From assembly GCA_947683425.1 (NCBI GenBank), contig CANTUQ010000008.1, forward strand, positions 2,270,501-2,334,500: a DNA stretch of 64,000 nucleotides. Reading direction: 5' to 3'. Origin of the DNA: Excoecaria cochinchinensis. Lineage: Eukaryota; Streptophyta; Magnoliopsida; Malpighiales; Euphorbiaceae. The stretch's first letter is position 1; the number at the start of each line of letters is the position of its first letter. Under the pieces are notes generated by a model that was given only the letters and a program-made list of their open reading frames with translations, was not told where the DNA came from and made no database searches. Of this stretch, positions 12,580-24,754 are shown in pieces. Position numbers and translations under genes: made by a program.

Positions 12580-13212
12580 ATATGCATCAAATATATGCAA
12601 TATACATTAACTAATAGTCAAGTATAAACACAATATATAATAAATATACATATTGTATTTAACAAGTACTCATCAAGTATAGACACATATATAGAGCAAT
12701 TGAAGCCTATAAATATCATTCAAGCTTTTTTAAATTGAAGTCACACACAGTATACATCAAGTATATGTCTAATATACTTATAACAAACATATAATTGTCT
12801 CACAATATACATATAGTATACGAACAATATACATAAAATACATAACTAATATACATCTAATATACATTTAATACACAACTAATATAAATATAATATACAT
12901 CTAATATACATTTAATATACACATAATATACATATAGTATACGAACAATATACATATAATACACAACTAATATACATCTAATATACACATAATATACATA
13001 GAGTATACGAACAATATACATATAATACACAACTAATATACGCACAATATACATCTAATATACAGACAATATACATCTAATACACATCTAATGTACACAT
13101 GATATACATCTAATATACATCTAATACACATGTAATATACACATAATATACATCTAATATACACACAATATACATATATTACACATCTAGCACAATGTAC
13201 ATTTAGTATACA
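12580..13212. repeat. 10-11-bp minisatellite, TATACATCTAA-like
   Basis: Dozens of degenerate units built from ATATACATCTA, ATATACACATA and ATATACATTTA. Translated, it gives the spurious frames MYIVRILVVYYMY and relatives. It lies in the intron between the first exon and the DUF1985 exon. Confidence 0.85.
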
Positions 13213-13500
13213 CAAAATCCTATCTGTCACGAGTCATCACGAAGATGATGACTCATACTATTTAGTCTCTGTCACGAGTCGGCACGGAGATGATGATTCG
13301 TGACACTAATTATATCCCCATTACGAGTCATCACAAGGATGACGACTCGTAACGCTAAGCCTTTGTCACGAGTCGTCAAATACGTGGTGACTCGTGACAC
13401 TAATTATAGCCCCGTTACGAGTCGGCAATATGGTGACGACTCGTAATGATAAGCTTCTGTCACGAGTCGGCACAGATGTGACAACTCGTGACACTAATTG
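13213..13500. repeat. palindromic tandem array, units about 47 bp in two alternating types
   Basis: Six units alternate between GTCACGAGTCG...GACTCGTGAC and GTTACGAGTCG...GACTCGTAAC. Each unit is an inverted repeat with arms of about 9 bp, and the arm difference (C/G versus T/A) is matched on both sides. Spacers are ACTAATTATA-like or GCTAAGCCTT-like, also alternating, so the higher-order period is about 94 bp. Confidence 0.85.
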
Positions 13501-13791
13501 TTCGAATAGACAAATATCAAACAGAAAAAGTAGAAAATGAAACTATGATGCATTTAAACACCATAAGTATACTAACATGCAAATAAGGTTATACACAACA
13601 AGTACACATATAGTTCTTAATAAAGAAATGGTTTTATATACACAACAAGTACACATCTAGTACATGCACAGGTAGTTTACTCTCTATACTATGTATTCAC
13701 ATACATAATAATAGCACGTAAAAAAATAAACATCAATGCATTCTCAAATCATACCATTATTCATTTATATTTACATTATATAATATCATAC

Positions 13792-13959
13792 CTTTGTTTT
13801 TTTTGGATTATGAGAATCTAGAGTTTGAATTGTATTTCTTCTCATCTTCGTCTCTTTTATGATCATTAAATTTGCTTCAGCATCTGTTTTCTTCATTTTG
13901 TTAATAATTTGCGACGAGCTCCTTAGCGCTGGAGAAGAACTTGTTCGAGTTTGAACCAT
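13792..13959 (-). CDS. candidate first exon of the DUF1985/ULP1-like gene
   Basis: A 56-codon basic stretch starting MVQTRTSSSPALRSSS and ending at a donor AAG|GTATGA (13791). Start Met at 13959 is chosen over upstream in-frame codons because basic Ser/Arg-rich starts of this kind are common in the family. Its phase does not match the DUF1985 exon directly, so a further small exon may be missing. Confidence 0.45.
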
Positions 13960-14387
13960 TTTAGCTGAGATATGATCAGTAAATGAAGAACACTTCAAAT
14001 TTAATAAAAACACATTAAACTATTTATTAAAGGTAATTTTGAATTCACTTTAGTTGTGTATTATCTAAACTAAGAGCTCAACAATCCCTTCAAACATGAA
14101 TCAAATAAAAGACCTTATATCATGTCATCCCCACATTAGTTGTCTCTTTATTTTTTTAGTAAAGAAAAAGCCAGTAAAATATGAAAAAAAATATTTATAA
14201 TGACTGGATTCTTTATCTACATACGAATTTTATCAACAATCAAATAGAATATTTCAACCACAATTATTTTTATCAGCAATCAAATAGAATATTTCACATG
14301 TTTATTCGGGATTCAATTTTAAGCATTAAAGAGAGGAATATCTTAATCTATTATTAACTCTGATTGGTTTTTGTTTGTCATGTATAG

Positions 14388-14558
14388 GTAGATGTGCAAC
14401 CAACAATTCCAAAGCTTGAATGCGTGATTAAATAGCAACAAAATGAGGACAGTGACAATAAAATTAGAAATAAGAAGATTGATTTTGGGGGCTTGCCATT
14501 TAAATTAACAGAGAATGAATTCAAAGATTATTTCAATGAGTTCGGTAGAATTACAGAT
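14388..14558 (+). pseudogene. captured exon with RNA-recognition motif (RRM)
   Basis: A 57-codon frame on the plus strand, opposite to the DUF1985 gene, bounded by a pyrimidine-rich acceptor (TGTATAG at 14381-14387) and a GTGAGT donor (14559). It encodes KKIDFGGLPFKLTENEF then KDYFNEFGRITD, matching the first half of an hnRNP-type RRM, with RNP2-like KIDFGGLP. One in-frame TAG lies upstream of the motif. No further RRM exon was found, so it is a fragment, most likely carried by the surrounding mobile element. Confidence 0.7.
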
Positions 14559-15215
14559 GTGAGTCTGAGGATTCAAGATATCTGAAAATTTTAATATAAA
14601 CCAAAGATCAGTTAAATAATGCAGGAATGCACATTCAAAAATAATACATTACAGTAAAAAAATTATTAAAGAAGACAAGATTCAAAACTTACCAAACAAG
14701 ATTCAAAATGACTTTACTGGAAAAATACTCGTTCTCTAGTAATTTTTTTTTTGGCCTTCTTCTTCACAGTAATCGCAAACAACTAAAAACGAAATCTACA
14801 CGAAGCTTGAATAAAGTAAAAAATATGAGATCGAAGTGAAATGAAACCCTAAAATTTGATGTGATGTTACAACAAAAAGTTCATAAATATTACAGAAGAC
14901 AAAGGCAAAAACAAATTCTTACCAGTTAAGTTTTCTTTAAGCTGAGAATGGGAACTGAGGATTGTTGCTCGGTGATTTAGAAATCAATAGGAAGGTGAGA
15001 GTGAAAATGAGCGGCGGAAGTGAGGAATAGAAAGAAAAAAGAGGAGAGTGAGAAAGTGATGTTAAAAGTGATATTTTTGAAAAACAAAATGGTATAAATG
15101 AAAATAAAATTTAAAAATGTTGTATGATTGAAATATTTTGAAAATCGTATTTTATTTTTGTTAACTTTTTTTATTTTGTGTATAATTATTTAAAGATCCC
15201 TAAAATTTTAAAACA
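14559..15215. other. non-coding edge, possible end of a Mutator-like element
   Basis: AT-rich sequence with a purine-rich stretch near 14990-15060. The LINE begins immediately after it in mid-endonuclease, so an inserted element probably ends near 15200. The matching terminal repeat would be left of the Ogre-like insertion and is not visible. Confidence 0.3.
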
Positions 15216-16840
15216 GGACGATGTCTTTTTAATTGCGACTTTGATTCATGGTAGTCATTTTGAGGCCATTAAAAATCAAATTAGGATGGACAATGGGTTT
15301 GCAGTCGATAAATTGGGCCATGGTTGTGGTTTAGCACTGCCTTGAAATAATATTGGATAGTATTTTATTGATGCAGATATTTTGGGTCCTGATGGTTTTT
15401 TTTTGGATATTCATTGGGTTTTATGGGTATCCAGAAAAGAGTAATAGAAAGGTTTCCTAGGTTTTATTGAGGCAAATTGCAGATTTTAAGGATGGTTCAT
15501 AAGTGAAAAAATAACTTGAGTGGCATGGCTAATGGTCTTTTTCTCTCTCATTTTTCAAATTGTTTCCTGAAGATAGTCTTATGTACTATCTCGGACCATG
15601 CGCTTTGGTCATTGATGTTTTGAATAATTTTATCAAGTGGAGAAAAGAGCAATTTCATTTTAAAAATAAATGGCTAATGAACACGAAAAGTTTTGAGGTA
15701 ATTCGAAAGGGCTGGTGTGGTGGTTTTATAGATAATACCGTAAAATGAATGCAATTTGTGGAGCTCTTGAGCAATGGAGTTCCTAGGTAGATAAATTTAT
15801 TAAAAATGCAAAAAATTATATTCAGTAGATGTTGGAGCAGAATCGAGATGGGTTAGTAGTTTTAGGAGAGGGTCGGGTGCAGCTGTTAAAATTAGAATTC
15901 AATGGTATTTTAGAGTGAGAAAGATCAGCAAAGAGATAAGACTCTTTGGTTGAAATATGGAGATCAGAATACTAAATTTTTCCATGCTCATGCCACTGCA
16001 AGGAGGAAAACAAACACTATATCTTCTCTTTGCACTGAGTCTGGAGACCCAGTTAGTGATGAGGTGGATATGAAGCATATTGTATTGAAGTATTTCCATA
16101 ATATTTCTAGGAAATCGAGCTCAAAGAGCAGTTGGGTAGAGAGTTTGGTGGAAATGAAGGTTATTGATGAGCATAATGTAGCTTTATTGGCTCATTTTTC
16201 TTCTGATGAGATTTGTGAGACAGGATTGCAAATGCACCTAGAAAAATCTTTGGATCCAGATGGGCATAACCCAGCTTTTGTCTAAAAATTTTAGAGTATT
16301 GTTGGGGTGATGTGATTCACAGTTGTAAATAATGTCTCTTTTCAGGTAATTTTCCTACTTCATTAATCGAAACACTTATTGTTCTAGTTCCTAAAGTGTC
16401 TAAGCCTGATTCAGTTAAAGATTTGAGACTAATTGCATTGGGTTAATGTGTTATATAAAATGTAACCAAGGTTTTAGCTAATTATTTTAAGAGAGTCTTA
16501 CCTGCTATTACTTCTGATGCACAATTAGCTTATGTTTCGGGTCGTATGATTACTGATAATATTTTGGTTACATTTGAGTTAATACACTCTATGAAGAAAA
16601 TGCCGAGTGGTAATGGGGGGTTTGGAGCATTAAAAATAGATATTAGTAAAGCCTATGATTGGATGGACTGAGACTTTTTTGAATTGATCTTGCGAAGATT
16701 GGTTTTTCATGAAACATGGATTAAGTGGATGATGTTATGTGTGAGAGAAGCCAAATATATTGTCCTATTTAATGGGAATGATGTTGGTCCTATTGTTCCA
16801 GATCATGGTCTTAAATAGGGGGATCCTTTATCCCTTTATC
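15216..16840 (+). pseudogene. LINE ORF2 part 1: endonuclease end and first half of RT
   Basis: Reading frames broken by stops show FAVDKLGHGCGLALP (endonuclease, near 15300), KYGDQNTKFFHAHATARR (15950), VPKVSKPDSVKDLRLIALG (RT), GRMITDNILVTFEL, ALKIDISKAYDWMD (RT domain with the first catalytic Asp) and a damaged QGDPLS motif (K-stop-GDPLSLYL) at the break. These match the L1-type plant LINE RT. It stops at 16840 where a solo LTR entered. Confidence 0.85.
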
Positions 16841-19557
16841 TGTGACGCCCCTTCCCAACTGTCATATTAGGTCAGCTAATATAGTCAGGAATGACCGTTA
16901 CACACACAGAACACATGCACTTTCTTATCATCGAATTCTTATTGAAACCTGTACAATAAAATTTCTCACTTCGTATTCACATTATCATGCATTTCATGCC
17001 AATTACTTATAGATCATTCTCTATAAGCATACACTTACTAAGCATACATATATAACCCGTAAGTTAGTATACTTAGTCATCATATTATTACATGCCTTTA
17101 CATACTCGTATACACATTAACTATACCAAACTTATACATAGTTATACAAAATTTCCATAACACAAACCCCAAAACCTACACTGGTAGCACTCCTAATGTT
17201 GACCGTTGTTATGCGGGAGAGTCCTTCGATCACCTCACTTCCGTACCTACACGGATTAAGGTAAACCCGTGCTAAGCGATAACGCTTAGTGGGGAACACA
17301 TGCACATAACAAGTAATACATCACATAAATAGGACATCATACATTATACACAAGAGATCATACTTAAATGACCATATCACATTAAGTACCATTTTAGGCA
17401 TGTCATGATTTATTTAGCATTCTCATACACATAGAGCATTAATCAACCCATCTCATAATTCCAGAATGTAACATACATAATGGTTGTATTATTATTATTT
17501 CCTTTTTATCATTAAATTGCCTGCAATTCAAAGACGCGGATAATGGGTTTCGCATTGGTACCACCGAGGTACTATAATCACATTTAAAATCTCATTTATG
17601 CATTGGCACCCTCAGGTACAATAATATCATTCCACATATAATAAAATTCAGCAAGGATTATACGCATTATAATTGCATTGTGATTCCCAAGGAATCAGAC
17701 ACATTAAACGCATTGGGCTGCAGCACTTTGACCCTATAGGCATGCCTATTTATCCACTACTTGACTCGCAGGCTTAAATTATTTGATTATGTCATCCATT
17801 TCACATTGATCAATCTTCATAACACATATATCATTCATCACTTACATACACATTACACTTCTCAAGTTTACTTATTCATGGTCATTAATTACATACTTAG
17901 TTAAGTTCAAGAATCATCATGTCATAGGCACATACCCATCACTTGAGCTTAACATCGCTCTCATGCACATATATTTGTCATTCCATTTGCTATCCTTCAC
18001 ATAATTATATATTGTCACTTTATTAGTTAAATTACCAATCTTAATCATACTCATTTATACACATTCATATACTTAACTCATCACATTTAAAACACTTATA
18101 GCTCATACATATTTGTACACATTAGCATGCATAGTTCATCATGCTTAAAATACTCATTTTATAATGATAAATATGTATTGGACAAGCTATGGGAACTCGT
18201 GGTGAAGTGCATTTCGGGAAGAAAAACACCCTAATTAGACAAAACAGGGGGGGGGTCACGGTGACAATGAATTGGTTGTGACCGTGACATACTAAATTAA
18301 GCAAAACAGAAGCTAACTTTCGACACTGGTTCGCACCACAATTTTGTACAGCACAAAACAATATCTTACTCTCAATTAAAGGCAAAGGTCCCTTCTTAAC
18401 ATTTCTTCCCATATGTCTTATCTTTCAAATGGGATAAGTTTCAGGTCAATTGGATTTAAAATGAAAGAGTTATGGCCAAAGGAACACAACTGGTTCCAAA
18501 AGCCCTCCTACAGAAATGCAACTACAGTTATCGTCAATTTTGATGACCTTAGAGTCCTCAAATCAACAGATCTATTTCTACAACATTTAAAGAAACGGAT
18601 CTTATGGTTCTAATCCAATTAGTATCACCCTTGTTAGAGTTGTAAAACTCAACTTACAATATAAACAAGTCTCGGGGGTCAGTATAGACTTCCAAAAACA
18701 GATTTACACAATCAAGCTTGTAAAGCTTGAAAATAGCCAATTTGACCAAACCAACACTCCCAATTCAAACTATAGTTTCTATACACACTTATGTGAACAT
18801 TTATACTCAATCAAAATATCCATGCATCAATTACACACCATGATCAAATAAATCAGCAAACACAATTTACACATTTAAGGTTTGTTCCCAAACCTTGTCG
18901 CCTCAACTCCTATTTTCGTTGATTACATGGCTCCCCGATAATAGCTTTCCCCTTGTCCTTCTTCACTTCCTCAGCTACCAATACAACATAAATTTTCAGA
19001 CTTAAACTCAATCCAACATTATCCCATTCAAACCAATCAAAACCAGGAAGAAAGGAGTGAATGATAAGAACACTACATACTAATCACTTACCCTTTTCAA
19101 GTTTGCACTAACTCTTGAGCAACCAAATTTTTAGTCTCCTTAACAATAAGCATGCACTCTTTAGTTCTCTTAAGCTCACTCTGACGCAGGAAAGAAGGGA
19201 AAGAAACAAAGAAGTTGACTTAATTATGCACAATTGAATCATTCACATTCCTTTAGAGAACATATGCATCACATGGTGGAGGTGGCAGCTCAAGAGTAAG
19301 CCAGCAGATTCCACTACCTGAAATCTGCCTCCACTCACTTAGTTTAATATTATTTTATTCCTTCAATAAATCCTTGATTTTCTTAATTAATCAGCCACTC
19401 AGCCACTATTAATTCAATCATGCATAATTACCAATTAGCCACTCCTTCTTTCCAATTAAGTCCCTCATCTATACAACTAAGTCCCAAAACACACATTCAA
19501 TTACACACACACCCCGAATTTAGTCAAAACTATTAGGACACATTTGCGGGCATTACA
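16841..19557 (-). repeat. solo LTR, chromovirus-like, 2717 bp, target duplication TTATC
   Basis: Plus-strand ends are TGTGACGCCCC and GCATTACA; TTATC lies on both sides (16836-16840 and 19558-19562). No internal region is present, so it is a solo LTR left after recombination. Minus orientation is set by the conserved stem-loop CTAAGCG-ATAA-CGCTTAG (17272-17289), which lies near the 3' ends of related LTRs. The frames at 18122-18613 lie inside it and have no protein motifs. Confidence 0.88.
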
Positions 19558-20563
19558 TTATCTCTTTATCTTGTATGTAGGTCTTTCCGATCTCTTTAAT
19601 GATGCTGAGAGTAAAGGCCTTATCCATGGGTGTAAGGCTAGTATAAGAGGGTATAGAGTGTCTAATATATTTTTTTTTGCTGGTGATTCTTTATTTTTCT
19701 TTAAAGCAAATGCTGTGGAAAGTTGTAATTTAAAAGATTTGTTAGTGAAATGTGAAAAGGCTTCGGGTCAGTTTATTAATTTTCAAAAGTCATGCATTTT
19801 TTTCAGTTTGAATGTGGGTAAAGCTTCTAAGGTGGTTGTATCGAATATCTTATGTTTGCATTCTCCTTTAAATCATGGGAAATATCATGGGTTACCTTTT
19901 TATGACTGGGGGTGATAAAAGATCAATTTTTAGCTTTTTCAAAGATAAGCTTTGGCAGAGGATAATGGAAAAATAAATTTGTGTCATTATTAATAAGTTA
20001 GTTGTATAGACGATCATGTCCTATTGCATGAGTGTGTTCCTTATTTCTATCTCTATTTGTGAGGAAATGCAACATATCATGAATTCTTTTTGGTAGGGTG
20101 TGAAAAAGAATGGTGGGCGGAGTTTGAATTAGTTATCTTGGGAGAGTATATGTAATAGGAAGTACAGGCTTTAAGGATTTGCATTGCTTCAAATTTGCTA
20201 TGCTTGGATGACAAAGATGGCGTTTATTGACAACAACCAACACTTTTTTGTATTTAGCCTACAAAGCAAAATATTTTCCATATGGAAATTTCCTAGAAGC
20301 TCTTTTAGGAGCTTGTTTTATCTTTACATGGAGGAAAGTGTGGTCGTCTAAGCATTTATTGGAGCATGGTACTAGGTGAAGGGTTGGAAATGGAGAAAAC
20401 ATTCATGTTTGGCAAGATCCTTGGATTCTTAAGGCTTCATGTTTTAAACTAACATGTGGTATGAGGGTGATGGATGTTAGCCTTCGTGTGTGCGATCTTT
20501 TGATGGAAGGAGGTAGGAGTTAGGATTGTGATAAGCTTGTTTTATTGTTTCAAGAGGAGGATG
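19558..20563 (+). pseudogene. LINE ORF2 part 2: RT C-terminal half
   Basis: Resumes the same LINE after the solo LTR. LSDLFNDAESKGLIHG, then FFAGDSLFFFKAN (the catalytic FADD box, here with Gly for the first Asp), KASGQFINFQKSCIFFS and HGKYHGLP are hallmarks of the plant LINE RT. Ends with KLVLLFQEEDV at the next insertion. Confidence 0.85.
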
Positions 20564-21418
20564 TGTTAGTGGTTATGCCCTAGACTAAATATTTGTACCT
20601 TTATGTAATATTGTATTTTCATTTATAAAATGGTTTTCTCCATTTTAATATATTACTGGCATGTTACATTATAGTAATATTTGTGAACAATATTTGATAT
20701 TATTCTTATTATCCCTAGTCATTTATCACTAAAGGGCATAAAGATAAATTAAGATAGTATAGGTTTGATTGATAATCATTAGATGATTATATATGGTGTT
20801 ATAAATTAAACTTGTAGGTACTTATTGGAAAACAAGATACTGAATAGACCTGCTATGAGATCACTAAATAGGTTAGTGTCATAAGTGATCTCATAATAGA
20901 TGTATTATTGAATTTTTAGACTTGAGATTATCACACTTTTCTATATAAGGAATATTATATTTTGACATAATCAAATGTTATCTTTAATCGGATAATTATA
21001 AAAGTTATGATTGAGTATGATAGAAATTATGTAGAGAAAAGTGAATCAAGATGGGATTTGTGCCTCTTTTATGAGAGAGATATCTACTGGATCTCTCGAT
21101 AAGTAGAACTGAGAAATGCATCGCCATGCTTAGATGAATTGATAGTGTGATCAATGTCATTTGAATTTATTAGTCTAGTTAGGGATCGAAAAATTATGTG
21201 TTTGAACAATATGAGTGTGACAAAGACACTGACTCATGTTCAAACAAGATATCGTATGACAAAAGGATTATAACATATTCTATTGGTAAGAATAAAATTG
21301 AACTATCAATATTCATATTATTTGGGTAGTAATAATGTCTTGCTCAAGGCCACTTATGACTTGTGGGTTATAATGGGATTGGTCCCACTGCCAACATAAT
21401 ATGAATCTATTGGATCAT

Positions 21419-23664
21419 TGTGACTCGCTATGTTTCCCAAAGGGACCTCTTTTAAGGTCCGAGAGGGTTCGCGTCTAGATCTTGGGTAACATGAGATATG
21501 TTGGAATCCTTACCCTAATAGAACATTGGGAAACTTCATCTAATTCCATGCAACTTTTAGGCACTTTTAAGGTATTTTGGAGTCAACACCCAATTTATAA
21601 AAAATTGAAGAACTCCATCTAACCTCGAGGGTCTAAACTAGAGAATAGTTCGGAACTTCACTCTTATTAATGTCTTGGTTAATTATAAATGAGTTTTTAA
21701 TAATTATTTTTTCATCTATTTTTTCACACATCATGCAATTTAATTAAAAAGTACCTTAAGCATCGTAAGAAAGCGATAAAGAAAAACTATTAAATAAATA
21801 AAATAGAAAACAAAGTACAAAATGAAATTGGGATAAAAATACAATCCCCAAAAATATAAAATTAAAATAAACAAGTAAAAAAATAAATAAATAACATATA
21901 TAAAATGGGATATTTATTTGGAATAAGAATATTGGTTTCTTCATGTTCGTTAAAAAATCGAAAAGTTATTTTTGGGTATTATTGAGAAAACTGGGATAAT
22001 TGATCCCATTTTGAGAGAATTAACTATTCTTTTACAAGTAAATTTTTATTAATTGAAATGAGGACATTGGTCCTATTTTATTATAAAAATATCCAATTTA
22101 TTAAAATAAATATTTTTGTGATTTTCTTTTGATTTTAATGCATAAAATAAAATAATTTTATTACAAATTACATGGAAAAATAAATAAAAGCAAAATAAAG
22201 AAAAATGATAAAATAATAAAAATAATAAATCAAACCAACACAAACCTTATGAATCTCCCTATTCGCTCATAAGGGTGCTCAAACCAAGAAAAACAATGAT
22301 TAAAACCAAAATAAATAAAAATAAAATTAATGTTAGTAATTGAATTAACAATCAATTAAAACACATAAAATAATAAAAATGAATTAAAATAAATAAAATG
22401 AAATAAATTGCATTATAAATAACAAATAAATTAAATGATTTGATGAAACAAACAAATTAAAAGATTAATAAATTAATACACAAAAAACATAAATAATGAC
22501 GATGACGATGACGATGATGATGATGATGATGATGATGATAATAATAATAAAGAATGCACAATCAAGTAACATAGAATAAAAAATAAAGTAAAAAGAATGC
22601 TATATAATGTTAAATCTATGACTACAATCACATAAAACAAATAAATAACCAATGAATCCAAAGATGTACATGGTAATTAATTGACTATAAATAAAAAATA
22701 ATAAAAAATATAAAATAAAATTGAGTCCGGAATATTTACCCTCAAAATTTATTTTTTGATGAAAGAAGTAAAATGGTTGATTTCCTTGTCTAAATTCGCG
22801 AAAATAGAATTAAAGTGATAAAAATTGGAATCTTATCTCCCTAAAAAGAAAAATTCAAATAAAAAGTTTTGCCCAAAAAATAATGGAAGAAAATTAAGAT
22901 TCTCAAGAATAAATAATTATTTTTTTTTATCTCAAGAATAATTTTTTATTAAGAATTAATTTTTGAAACCTTAAGAAATATCTTTTAAGAAGAAGAAAAC
23001 TAAAATAATGTAGAAAAATATTATCTTCAAGAAGAAAAGAAAAATTTGCAACCCAAAAAATATCTCTTTGCAACCCAAAAAATATCTCCCTCTTTTTTTC
23101 CTTAAATTTTTCTATTTATATCATTAAAAAGGGAAAATCTAGTTAAATTAGGGAAAAATCTTTAATTAAATCAAAATATTCCTTATTTAAGTTTAAAATA
23201 TGGAAAAAAACCTTAAAATCCCGAAAAATATGATAAAAAATCAATTTTGGGCCAAAATCACGCTAAAAACGCATCTGGAGGGCGAAATCAGCAAGAGGTG
23301 GCCTGGCGGCACATTAGCGTGCCAGCCCTTGGCGAGGGGCAGGACGCCCGCTCGCACTGCCTGAGGGCCACCTGCGAACGCTGCTTGCAGAAATGGGGTC
23401 ACTTGCCCCAGCGCCAGCGCACAAGGGGCGCCTGCCCTCGTGCGCTGGTGGCTGCAAGCTTCCGAATTTTTTTTTAAAACAATTTTGACCAGAACTCTAT
23501 CATTTCTAACCTTCTTCTTTTATTTTTATTTTTAATGTATTTTTTATTTTCAAAAAATAAATTTGACAAGAAAACCATCACTTGCAACCTCTGTTCCTGT
23601 AAACAAGCGCTAATTTCATACTGGGTAACTCTGATCCAGGCTGTCTTGGGACCCGATGTCTACA
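21419..23664 (-). repeat. Ogre/Tat-like solo LTR nested in the copia-like LTR
   Basis: On the minus strand it begins TGTAGACATCGGGTCCC (23664), the same start as the LTR at 9880, and includes the conserved 3' segment with TTAGGGTAAGG-like and AATAGAACATTGGG motifs (plus 21500-21560). A GC islet lies at 23272-23465. Flanks are ATCAT and ATCGC, an imperfect duplication, so the left border is slightly uncertain. Confidence 0.78.
22495..22552. repeat. (GAT)n / (AAT)n microsatellite
   Basis: GACGATGAC units pass into about ten GAT units and then AAT units, inside the Ogre-like solo LTR. The poly-Ser frame on the minus strand is a translation of this repeat. Confidence 0.95.
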
Positions 23665-23845
23665 ATCGCACACCAAGAATGTAATGAATAGACTGAATTT
23701 TAATTTGGTTATTTCGAATTAAATATGTCAGATATTTTATTCGCAATGATAATACATTTAAGGAAGCATTCCTTATTATTTGAATAAGGAATATTATTTC
23801 CTTAAAAGGCTCTTCACGTTAACCACTTATTGGGTTAGCGTGCGA

Positions 23846-23855
23846 CTATAAATAG
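23846..23855 (+). promoter_or_regulatory. TATA box of the copia-like LTR
   Basis: CTATAAATAG, followed by a transcribed-looking R region. A match to the plant TATA consensus; function not shown. Confidence 0.5.
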
Positions 23856-24313
23856 TTATAGTCATTAAGCCCTAAAGTAGAGTGTGTGATTATCACTTTG
23901 CTGCTGTCTTTTGTGAAAAGAAACAAAAGAGAGAAAAAGGCATTTTTGTTATCTTCTGCATGCAGCCGCCGTTACACAAAGAATATTTTTAAATCCAGTT
24001 GCACGAGAAGGGAGCTAGCACTCCTTGCAGATTCGTTTAGCTCATTTGTGTGTGCAGATACTAATAGATGGTGGTTGTTCTATTAAAGCAGCACCTGGAG
24101 TTCAAGTCGACCTCGGGAGCAAATTATTTGCATTTGCGCAGGATCTGTTCAAAACCGATCGAATTAAGGTATTGATTGTTTTATACTGTGCTACAATAGG
24201 TCGGTAATCTTTATCATTCTTTTTGAATCAATTGGATTGAATGGATCCTATATGGATTTTAGTTTATTTCTGTTGTGTGGTAATTTTGAATTATTCCGTT
24301 TAAAAACCCGACA

Positions 24314-24754
24314 GGATGTTAGTTCCATATTTATCATTCCCATGGGTGTTCAAAGGAGTGATGATATTTTATATTGGCATTATGATAAGAAAGGTAATTA
24401 TAGTGTGAGAAATGGTTATTTTAGGGTCTTGAAATTGCTTAGGAGAGTTGATAAAAATGGTAGTCAGGTGCGAAAATTGCTGTGGGGTCTAGATGTTCCT
24501 TCTAAAGTTTAGAATTTTATTTGGAGAGGACTTAGAGATGTGATTCTTACTAAATCAAATCTCTCTTCTAGAGGAATTTATATGTATCAAGGTTGCGATT
24601 TATGTGACGAGATGAAGGATTTTCTCTAAGTAATGTACAATTATTCTATCTTTATGGAAGTTTGGGCATTATTTGGGTTTCAGTCTTCCTTTTTGGGTAC
24701 CATGTTCTCTAACATCTTTTTGGGTGTTTTTAGTGTTCATGGAAGAGGAAAAAT
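24314..24754 (+). pseudogene. LINE ORF2 part 3: linker and zf-RVT domain
   Basis: DVSSIFIIPMGVQRSDDILYW-type linker, then HYDKKGNYSVRNGYF, LLWGLDVPSKV, and after a stop NFIWRGLRD, SNLSSRG and CDLCDE. This is the zinc-binding RT-associated (zf-RVT) domain of plant LINEs. Confidence 0.82.

Larger units (their letters stand above)
9881..13959 (-). pseudogene. DUF1985 / ULP1-like (C48) protease gene, cut by retrotransposon
   Basis: A multi-exon gene on the minus strand. In order it shows a basic N-terminal exon, a DUF1985 exon, acidic and coiled-coil exons, a linker exon with an RSPYLNKFGSS motif, and the opening residues of a ULP1-like peptidase domain (WFHYLLYSGQPLSSS). It then runs into the Ogre-like LTR at 9880, so the catalytic His, Asp and Cys of the SUMO-protease fold are missing here. 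DUF1985 joined to a C48 peptidase is typical of the many plant ULP1-like genes carried by Mutator-like elements. Possible lesions are an A-run near 11786 that puts the DUF1985 exon end out of frame and a stop at the 10529 exon end. It could be a captured gene or a decayed host gene; the first is more likely. Confidence 0.72.
20564..24313 (+). repeat. solo LTR of about 1.5 kb (copia-like), target duplication GGATG, split by another LTR
   Basis: Starts TGTTAGTGGTTATG and ends AACCCGACA, with GGATG at 20559-20563 and 24314-24318. Excluding the nested LTR (21419-23664) it is 1504 bp. A TATA-like CTATAAATAG at 23846 sets the plus orientation. Superfamily is a guess: the start resembles Ty1-copia LTRs. 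Frames at 23886-24207 fall downstream of the TATA box and show no protein motif. Confidence 0.75.

Noticed and set aside
12857..13230. Frames with repeated MYIVRIL/VYYVYI peptides
   Set aside because: They follow the 10-11-bp minisatellite and end with it; no independent coding signal.
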